Origin: Elmis aenea
Lineage: Eukaryota; Arthropoda; Insecta; Coleoptera; Elmidae
Direction of reading: 5' to 3'
Length of the DNA: 64,000 nucleotides
NCBI GenBank assembly: GCA_947652605.1
Contig: OX393576.1
Location: 60,674,966-60,738,965 of the forward strand
The first letter of the stretch is position 1. Every line of letters begins with the position of its first letter. This document shows positions 55,791-64,000 of this stretch, in pieces. The position numbers and the translations under genes are program-made. The notes under the pieces were generated by a model, which saw only the letters and a program-made list of their open reading frames with translations, was not told the origin of the DNA and made no database searches.

Positions 55791-58698
55791 GGCGTAAATC
55801 AAAATTTGGTCGTTTGTTTATTCGATATTTAGTTGTGTGCACTGAGATGTTTCAGTTTGTTACTGACTGTGCTCCTTCAAAACTTGATTATCAAAACAAA
55901 ACTGATTCTCGATTCACACCACCAGAATTCCTAAATAAAGTTGTGTACGCTAAAACAAACTGCATTCAAGTTATTTCAAATAATAATAAAATTACATCTT
56001 TGTTAATATTTTACAAAAACAAATTTTGTCAATAAAATCGATGCAAATTACATACCTACAATGAAAGAGGTTTTCACACATTTAATAACCTAACAGAGCT
56101 TTCCTTAAGAATGTTCATTGAGATTGTGGTTCACATACAATACTTTAATCATCAAGTCATTCGATACTTTCTTTAGCCGACCTTGCATCCCTTCGGTCCA
56201 AGAACCGATAACTTGCGGTGTCATTTAGTATTCGCCCGGCCATATGCTCACGAAACAACCCAAACACCCTCGTTTTATTTTTGATTATATTATTAACGTA
56301 TTTTATAACGTACATTTTCCATGGCTAAACTAATGTTTTAAGAAATGGTTGATAAGAAACACACTTAACAAACGTAAGCTAAAAATATTCTTTAATTTTA
56401 AAATGTCTGCGATAGTTTGGAAGCCAGAACAATTATTGAAAATGCATTGCTGGAAAATTGTAATTGTATTTTAAAAAATGTACTTATACACATTACTAAT
56501 GCGGTCGTCACAATACAAATTTGGTGTTGTCAGCTTTAATTTGCCTTATGTCTCCCTAAATTATTATTAGTGCAACACTGTTTGAAAACCTAAATGACTT
56601 AGTTCCATCGAAAATCATGCTTGCAACCAACCTAGAGATATCAATTTAGGTTCATATTGTTATTTAGAACTACCTATGGACTTAATATGTTAGTCAGTAT
56701 CATGTAGCCTTTCAAATTTACATCCTAATGCACAGAGCACATAAAATAACATATTTAGATTAACTTAAGTAGCTGCTACATAATGTCAAAGTTTTAATCG
56801 GTCTGCTGGGCTTAATTGCTTTTGAAAACTTTTTGTTCCTAAAGTCTAATCATAGAGCTTTAATTTTATAACGTATTCCGTAATTTATACCTTTAATTAT
56901 TTTATAAAAGGTCACTGTCAAACTAAATTTTTAACTGCAAAAGTCTACTTGGTTACAAGTTGTGTTCGATTTTTTAAATAAGTTTTATACTTTGACTTAT
57001 AGTATGTTATAGTCGTAACTTTTTATTTCGAGTTTAATTTCCAAACTGCAATTAAAATTGGTTGCTTAATTGACTTTAAAACTAAGTTTTTGCTTGAACT
57101 TACAATATTACTTAAACTTTTTAAGGCGTTTGAATTTTGTGAAACTAACCAATTTTATGATAATATTAAAGTAAAATGGAGTAGGAATGTTGATTAATAG
57201 TATGTATTTTGAATTAGTACAAATCTATTTCGAAAAAATTCTCAACAATTTTACCTACAATGACCTGCTTTTCGTAGCTGTTTTTCAACATAAAGTCCGA
57301 TAAAAACAAATCATTATCAAAAGAGCTGCTTTTGCTAATAATTGTTAAAGAGAATATCAATACAGTTGTGTTTGCGTTTGGCAGTTAATCTTGTAGTTTA
57401 TACACAAACTTTATAACGATGGAGTTAGTAATTCTGAGTGTGCTGTAATAAAGGATCTCTGTCGACGATAGCGAAAGTAAATTAATAGATTTGCTAAAAC
57501 TTTTAGACTCATGCTCGCAGGTACGAATTGTTTCTGACATTTTAACAGACGTTTGTTACCTGCTGTTACAGTTATTGCAACATTTACAAATGGTTTTGTC
57601 GTATTCATGATAACTTCATATTAATATGCTTGTTGCAAATTTCATTTGGTCAATAGCATCATTTTTACAGAATCTAAAACTAAGTACAACGATACACTGG
57701 CACATTTAAATACAGGGTGTTGTATAAAAAATACTCTGAGAGCAATTCCAAGAAATTGCTTTCAAACTTCTTCCAAGAACACAATATTCCATTTAAAAAA
57801 ATTAAAAAAAAAAAAAATTCTCCCCAATTAAAATTACGATGAAAGATAAATAAAACAAAATAAATTGTACACCAAAAATGTTTTAAATTTTTTGAAATTT
57901 TAAGAAAATTTAAGATGGTGTTAAACTGTATAATTTTGTCCTTGCAAATAAAACTGCAGCTCTTACATTTTCCATAATCTTCCTCCAGTTTGTGATTAAA
58001 CTGTAAACTAGTTATAAAACTTAAAAACAGAATAAAATGTATCTCTTGTAAATGATAATTATTAGAATACCTAAATGTTCATTCATTTATGTGCTTCTAT
58101 AGAAATAAGCACTACATGCAAGCAATTAGTGCAATGGCTTGAGACCGTAAAAGCAAATAATTTAACCGGGTATATTTATGTTTATAACATCAAAACTTCT
58201 AAAAAACGTTAACGAAATATGATACCTTACATCTTTAAATATATCACTGTTACGAAGAGAAATGGAGGTAAATGAAACTCATAAATATATTCATCAACTG
58301 CAGAGTTGCAGAAAACATTAGCGCGTAGTTTGCAATGAATATAAAACCATGAATATTAAACGAATAAAACCAATCCGCATCATTAATTGAATTTTAATAT
58401 TCTTAAATAGAAGTTTACTCGTAAAAATAGACAATTACGTATATCGTAAATAGATTTAGTTATCCTCCTGAATTATTAATACATTTCCTTTTTTAAGATT
58501 TTATTGCATCAAAATTTCAGGGAATGTTTTTATTCTTAGTAGCTTATATTATTTAAATTTAAACTATAGCTACAAATTTAAACTAAATCACAAAAACTTT
58601 AAAACGTAGTCAAGTTTTTAGCGTAAATAAATTTTAAACCCATGTCCTCCTTAATGCCCTTAAGTATTCAAATTCATACCATAGCATAGTTAATTTAT
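55791..58698. other. AT-rich DNA without recognised genes
   Basis: A solo TACAGGGTGTTGTATAA-type terminus lies at 57714. Poly-A at about 57800. A 65-codon reverse ORF (57411-57608) shows no domain. Otherwise featureless. Confidence 0.4.
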
Positions 58699-59560
58699 TT
58701 GTGCATATTAAACAAAGTGGTGAAATTAAGAAATGTACCAAAGAGATCGAACCCTGGAATCATCCTACCACTATACAAAAAAGAAGACAAAAGATATTTT
58801 AACAACTATAGACGAATAACATTAATGAGTGTACGGGGGACAATATTGGCAAGAGACTCTAAACCGGGAATTGGAAAAAATCAATATGAAGATAAATACA
58901 GAAAAAACTAAAACTATGATCATTACAACAGAGAACACTTTAAATCGGCTTAGGTTGGAACAGGTAAATGGCTTTAAACATTTAGGAGTGATCATAGCGA
59001 AAATAGGAGGAATGTACTTAAGCGAAAGATCAGAAAATGTGGGAAGAATATTAAACAATTTAAAAGCAAAATTGTTTGGAAATTGAGAAGTCCCAAAATC
59101 AATAAAGTTGTAAAAAAATAGCAACACTAGCACTTTTATACGGAAGTGAAACGTGGACACTATCAAACAAAAAAAGTTTCCGTGTGAATGCAGCAGAAAT
59201 GCCGTTTCTAAGAAAAATCCAAGGAAGAACCATAAAAGATAGAATCAAAAATGAAACATATAGAAAACAATTAAAGATAAAATCAGTTGAAACGAAAATA
59301 CAAGATGGACAACTGGGAAGGTTGGGTCACATTTATAGGATGAAAGAAGAAAGGTTAACCAGAAAAGCATATGAAGCAAGATCACAGGAAAAAAGCAAAA
59401 GATGTAGACCGAGAAAAACCTGGCAAGACGAAGTTAAAAAGCAGCAACGGATAGAAACATCAAATGGGAGGAGATAAAAAAGCTGGAACAAAACAGAAAA
59501 AATTGAAAAAAAGTCACAGCACAACTCAACAGCCGCACACCTAACAGTAGAAGGACTTAT
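58699..59560 (+). pseudogene. LINE remnant with deleted reverse-transcriptase core
   Basis: The reading starts in the fingers, RSNPGIILPLYKKEDKRYFN (compare W..g.i.PlyKKGd...C.NYR.I.L), to YRRITLMSV. It then jumps at about 58835 to MKINTEKTKTMII and VNGFKHLGVII, which belong after the catalytic FADD box. It runs on through LYGSETWTLSNK, LRKIQGRTIKDRI, LGRLGHIYRMKEERL and YEARSQEKSKRCRPRKTWQD. The palm with motifs A to C is absent. Frameshifts occur at about 58850 and 59090. Same architecture as the remnant at 14178-14985, but a different sequence lineage. Confidence 0.85.
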
Positions 59561-59716
59561 GATTTAAAAAATAAAATAAAATAAAAATGTATATGTTTGA
59601 GTAGGTAGTCAATGTTTTTTTAAAGAAGAACGTAAAGACACATTTTTTTAATTTTTTTAGAACACTTGTCACAAATCCTACTCGCTTCAACGACAAGTGT
59701 GTTGATTATACCACAG
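59561..59716. other. Spacer
   Basis: An A-rich stretch (aaaaataaaataaaataaaa) at 59566-59586 may be the tail of the preceding LINE. Confidence 0.4.
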
Positions 59717-59718
59717 TA

Positions 59719-60117
59719 TAGAGATCATACAGAAGGGACAGCTTCTGTCGGCACCTTTGAAGTTTGTTGAACCATTTTTTATCCATTATGGCCCACAGAA
59801 CTTATGGCCGTCTGTTGGTAACGAATCATATTATAGTTAATAGATGGCGTTAGTAAAAATTGGCGCAAATTGATATAAAAGTTTAAATAGCAGATGTAAA
59901 AGCAAGTAGTATTTTAAATAATTTATATAAAAACATAAAACATAAGAAGTTAAAACTACGTTGAATCGAAATAGCGGTCATATGATACGTCATATGATTT
60001 GAAATCGTCGCGCCACCCCTCGACGATATAAAATAGTATTAGGTACCAATTTGGTGCATGCACAATGAAAATACGTACACAAAAAAAAAGTAAGCTGTCC
60101 CTATTGTATGATCTCTA
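59719..60117. mobile_element. MITE with TAGAGATCATAC ends and TA duplication
   Basis: The left end TAGAGATCATACAGAAGGGA and the right end inverse (cctattgtatgatctcta) match with one or two changes, continuing into gacagctt and aagctgtc. TA flanks each side (59717-59718 and 60118-60119). The 399-bp interior is non-coding. It is unrelated in sequence to the TACAGGGTG families. Confidence 0.82.
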
Positions 60118-60119
60118 TA

Positions 60120-60990
60120 CCTACTGTGATTAAACTGTATGTCTGTGATTTTTCGTGATTCGAGGACAAATAAAAGTCTGACCTGGTGTTTGTAATATTA
60201 TTATTAAAAAGTTGATTTGTTTTTGTATTTTAATGAAAATGGGTTTCAAATAAACAGTAAATGAACTAAGCAAGTTCCACTTGTAACTTCACTCCATTAA
60301 CGTAATAAACCAATAAAGCACTTATTCAGTCCTAGAACTAAAATTGAGTTTATTTCAACCAACGTTTTACAACGCAGCAACTAAAAGACATTTAGGAAGA
60401 TGTGCATTGTTGTCGTCTTAACACACTTTCCAGCTCTAGACAACGAATTTTCCTATATTCATAAAGTGAGACCAGATGTTTCACTTAGCGGTCGCGGCTT
60501 CAAAACTATCCCCAGTTCCATATAATAGGTACATAAATGCTACAAGCTTGTTCGCAAAAAAAAAACCGTAGATGAGAGAAACTTGCAAACTAACAATTAG
60601 TGCAGTCCTTGAGTTTATTACGGCGTAATTAGAATCGTGAATGTTTGTGGAGGAACAGCCCATTACATGTAACTCGTTATATTTGCATGCAGTCGAATGA
60701 AATTTGCTACGATGTTTTACTGCATAATCTCAATTAAAAGTTTATACGTCAGCATTTCTTGTATATTATAAAATTATGAAGCTGCAACTTGAGGTATATA
60801 TGTTTGCTTGATTTTATTTTACGCCATGAATAAAGCGAAGCAGAGGCGGTTCGTAGTTAAGGGCAAGATGTACCTATTATTTACCTACTGGTAAATATAA
60901 ACAAAAACTAAGAATTTTTGTTTGGTATTTTTATCCTAAGTACCTACAATAAAAATTGTGTCAATTATAGATGTGGCACCCTGGGCTGCT
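60120..60990. other. AT-rich DNA without recognised genes
   Basis: A 60-codon reverse ORF (60481-60663) has no family. Nothing else recognised. Confidence 0.4.
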
Positions 60991-60991
60991 G

Positions 60992-61284
60992 TACAGGGTG
61001 GACCAAATTCGAATGTTTTACGGAGTATCTCGGTTACCGCAATAGATAGCGAAAATCTGATTTCGTTCTCTTGGGCTATTTTTTTGAGAAAATAACGTCT
61101 ATGCAATTAGATTTTTTCTATCGGATTCCATTTTGGCACTACAGACGAAAATTGAAATTTCATCATTTATGAAATTTTGCTATAACTTCTTTATTTATTA
61201 AATTAGAACAAAATGTTATATAGGTTTTTATACAGATTTTTATGCTTAATTGAAAAACAAAAGTAGATTTTTTTAAGCCATCTT
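60992..61284 (+). repeat. TACAGGGTGG-family element, 5' part
   Basis: Nearly identical to 21398-21690: TACAGGGTGGACCAAATTCG, ggagtatctcggttaccgca, atctgatttcgttctcttgg, cggattccattttggcacta, ttttatgcttaattgaaaaa. The match ends at about 61284. This high similarity points to the youngest activity among the copies here. Confidence 0.85.
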
Positions 61285-62788
61285 TTTTTTTTATCAATGT
61301 ATGCCCCTGCAATATCTTCATATACGTAACCCTAACATTTATATAATACAGACTACGTAATAAGACAACACAACAACTCTGTTAGCTATAAAATTATTAT
61401 ATTATACGAGCAAAACATGGGGAAATTAAACAGATATATAGAAGCAATTTTGCAGCTTCGTGTCACAAATCTAAACTATGTTTTATGTACATTTCTAGCC
61501 AAATCTTCTCCATGCATCGTTGTTTGACTAATAAAAATTTATTAGTTAAAACATTTGGTGTAATAATTACACAAAATAGACAAATTGTAACAAAACTTCA
61601 AATATCAAATTAAAGATAAATAAAGCTTGAGCTACTTACAAACTACTAATTTTTTTATTTTATAAACAAAATACACAATAAATATTTGTTAAAATATGAT
61701 TAATTTTATATGCATTACCAATACATTGTTTTGACAGTGTTAAGTTTGAAACTACTGTCGTAAATAAAACAATTAAATGTAAAAAACAGAAACAACTAGT
61801 AAGTTTTGTGTAATGTTTTTATAATAGTCATTTATATACTTCCTACTTGGTGTTAAAAGCTAATTAGCAATTATTTACTAATTGGAGTGTAGGTTTTCCC
61901 AGAACTTACTTAAAATCAGATATAATTTTTGATATAACAAACTTTAACTTCCTTAATTATTATCAAATTTATTATTAACACTTTAAAGTTTAGTGTTATA
62001 AATACAAAGTTTGTATGTTTTATGGATTTCATGGATTAAGGAAGACAAAGACAGTAATTTCACTAATCCATGTTTAAAGACCATCATGAATTGTTTCATT
62101 GACATGATCTCGCAATCATTTTGTTTTTGCGTTTAAAATATATTGTTTTATTTAATACAGTGCAATAAAAACTTAAAATAAATATTTTTTAGTACGTGCT
62201 ACGACTTATTGTAGAAACAATTTGTTTCTTCGACTTTGATTTAATGATATGTCACTTAAAATGATTTTGATGTACATTCCCGGCGCATCCACCATTACTT
62301 TTGTTCATTACGTTGATTTAATGATTTAATGAATGATTTATTTTTTATTACATTCAGTGACACAAACATTGAAGTCAATTTTAAAGTCAATTTTAAAGTC
62401 CCATTTAATACGAGAAGTAAATATTCTCATCCTATCTATTGATTTGTTTTACTATTGGTTTAGAGCACTGCGCTAGTTTTAGGTGATTGTCAAATATTTA
62501 GGGTGTGATAGGCATAAATTACCTTTCGTTTACTTTGGTTTAAAAAGTTTAAATATGTAGTACCTAGGATGCAGTTATTGTGCAAATGTCAAAGAATGTA
62601 ACGGTTTAGTTTGGCTATTATTGTGTGTGATTATATGCTTCTTTTTCTTTATTTTTAGACTGAAATTTGAGGGTGACCATAATTTGTTGTCTTTTTATTT
62701 CTGTCTGCATATTTAATTTATTATTGTTCATATATAGCGTTAACAAAGTTAGGGTGCTTAACAAAAATCGAGATGGTGTTTGGTGTTA
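61285..62788. other. AT-rich DNA without recognised genes
   Basis: Includes a short tandem, gtcaattttaaa repeated at 62374-62397. A 70-codon ORF at 62667-62879 crosses the start of the next element and is chance. Confidence 0.4.
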
Positions 62789-63155
62789 CACTAGGGTGGA
62801 TCGAATTTTATTTTTTTATTTTTTTTTTCTGGCGGGGTGCGGAAAAGATGCTCTAGGGGAATACAATCAGAAGTCATGAAGACAATATTTTGATATTATT
62901 AGTGCAAGTACTGCCCCAAGCCTGCTGAATTTTGAAAAAAATTTGGTGAATGTAGGTTATAGTTTATGACCAATAAAAGTATTCAAGGTTAGGCTACAAA
63001 ATTTTTATAACTTTTTTGGACAATTAAAAGAATAAGAAAATAGAACAGAATGTAAAATCACACAAAAACAGTTTAAAAAAATTAAGATCAGTCCAAAATT
63101 AAGCTAATAACTTGGTTTTGTAGTCTTTCTTGGTATGATAGGACAAGATTCTAAT
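62789..63155 (-). repeat. Candidate terminus of the element at the right edge
   Basis: CACTAGGGTGGATCGAATTTTA at 62789 looks like the end of a DNA transposon: an abrupt CACTAGGGTGG start followed by a T-rich run and cggggtgcggaaaagatgct. It lies about 370 bp downstream of the reverse-strand coding remnant 63156-63951, where a terminus would be expected. The opposite end must be outside the window. Confidence 0.35.
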
Positions 63156-63951
63156 TTATTTCTGATCCGTCATCAATTTGACACATCTTTCAGTGGTTTG
63201 TGTGTAGCAAGGCATCAAACAAAATTTAGGTAAAATATCAGTTTCGACTTTGTCCAGATTTGCGATGGCTTCGGAAATTATGCGAACAGTCAATTGGCAA
63301 TTGTTTTTGCGTCACTAGATTTCATAGAAATATGGTCAATGTATTGTGAGCCAGGTTTTTTCAATAAATTAATGTGCTCTTTGAACACAACTTTTCTGCG
63401 ATAGTCCTCATTGCTTTTCCTGCATATCAGCATTTGCTTTTAAGGGCTTAGAATTTGAACCCTTAGTTTGAGACGTGGATCTTTGGGACTTTGATGTTTG
63501 GGAAGCTTCTTCATAAAAGTTTCGTTGCAGTTTTTTGGAAATGTTGGTTTCGTTTTTCCTTGTAGTCTCTCTATCTAAGGAACACATCATCATTTTTCTT
63601 TGACCTCGCTGGTCTAACAAGAATTCTCTTTCTTTAATGAGTATCTTTCGCGATTTGTCACAAGAACTAGTCTCGAACGAACTACATTTGCGTGGCAATG
63701 TCAAACAGAGTCCTGGCGTCCATTTTGAACTTCTCCAATTTGTTTCTGTAGTTGTCACTATTCTTTCTACATTGATAGGGCTTTAGGATTGCACGGTATT
63801 TGTCATGATATGTTTTTATTCTCGCTAAGATTGTTCGATGCTCTACTGTAGGTAAGGACGCTCTTCTCCAGATTTGTTCAATGTCAGTAGTAACTATTTT
63901 ACTAGTGTCTCTTACCAAATCCTGGAATCGTTTGCTAAGGTTTGGAGACAT
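63156..63951 (-). pseudogene. Remnant of an insect transposon-associated gene (PCHTQ-VERCVKLVTEAS family)
   Basis: The reverse strand begins MSPNLSKRFQDLVRDTSKIV and continues LEKFKMDARTLFDIA. After a frameshift it gives EREFLLDQRGQRKMMM, a further frame with KPGSQYIDHISMKSSDAKTI, and ends FCLMPCYTQTTERCVKLMTD before a stop. I recognise this order (CsC...kiP..E..FL.DQR..RKM, then P-CHTQ-vERCVKLVTEAS) from multi-copy uncharacterised proteins in insects and other animals. Here the middle, including a conserved DGT..NTG-type region, is missing between the IANLDK and ILPKFC segments. At least two frameshifts and one stop break it. Function unknown; the pattern of copies suggests a transposon. Confidence 0.6.
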
Positions 63952-64000
63952 AAATAAAATATTATATCATGCCTTCATGCGTCGGTAACAAACTATTCGG

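Noticed and set aside
55733..56035. 100-codon ORF
   Set aside because: Its first third lies in a TACAGGGTGG repeat and the remainder shows no recognisable domain.
1..64000. tRNA, rRNA, histone or other conserved RNA genes
   Set aside because: A visual scan for B-box-like ggttcga sequences and conserved rRNA segments found nothing convincing; a covariance-model search would be needed to exclude them.

Overview
This window looks like intergenic or deep intronic DNA from an arthropod nuclear genome, most likely an insect with a large, transposon-rich genome. It is AT-rich. It has no bacterial operons, no long intact genes, and no tRNA or rRNA gene that I could find. The recognisable coding sequence is almost all fossil transposon protein. 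The families are mariner-like transposases of several lineages, LINE reverse transcriptases, hAT, MULE-like and pogo-like fragments, and two transposon-associated protein families that I know from insect and cnidarian genomes. The species cannot be named from the sequence.

Layout. 1-10 kb: a LINE tail, a hAT-like end, a foldback element with a second MITE nested in one arm (4390-5635), a TACAGGGTG MITE (6137-6729), a mariner fragment (7876-8085) and a MITE with a TAA duplication (8638-9092). 10-20 kb: a hAT deletion derivative (10732-11560), a MULE-like element with repeated terminal motifs (13282-13960), a gutted LINE (14178-14985), an unassigned 142-codon ORF (15351-15779), a 920-bp inverted-repeat element (16119-17038) and a 279-bp palindromic MITE (17756-18034). 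20-30 kb: a split hAT copy containing a TACAGGGTGG repeat and a 5'-truncated LINE with a good reverse-transcriptase domain (20935-23270), a foldback (25914-26430) and a 1.5-kb long-inverted-repeat mariner derivative (27373-28894). 30-40 kb: a foldback, a GC-rich promoter-like patch (31654-31960), a LINE 3' end, an internally deleted mariner (34441-35195), more MITEs, a LINE fragment and a 127-bp hairpin. 40-50 kb: a hAT MITE with a perfect 8-bp duplication (40021-40508), one candidate host exon (41097-41180), a LINE endonuclease fragment, a pogo-like element nested in a second hAT MITE (45163-46211), and the best-preserved LINE (47348-49493), broken by one stop codon. 50-64 kb: a mariner fragment, a piggyBac-like MITE with TTAA duplications, a gutted LINE, a TA-flanked MITE and a remnant of a transposon-associated gene at the right edge.

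The most informative feature is the nesting. In several places one element clearly interrupts another, and the interrupted copy can be read across the insertion. This fixes target-site duplications and the relative order of insertion. A second theme is that many families with unrelated interiors share the terminus TACAGGGTG with TA flanks. One of them carries a mariner transposase remnant, which suggests a common mobilising system. I found no CRISPR array, operon or other multi-gene system. The only candidates for host gene parts are 15351-15779, 20391-20609, 31654-31960 and 41097-41180, all uncertain.
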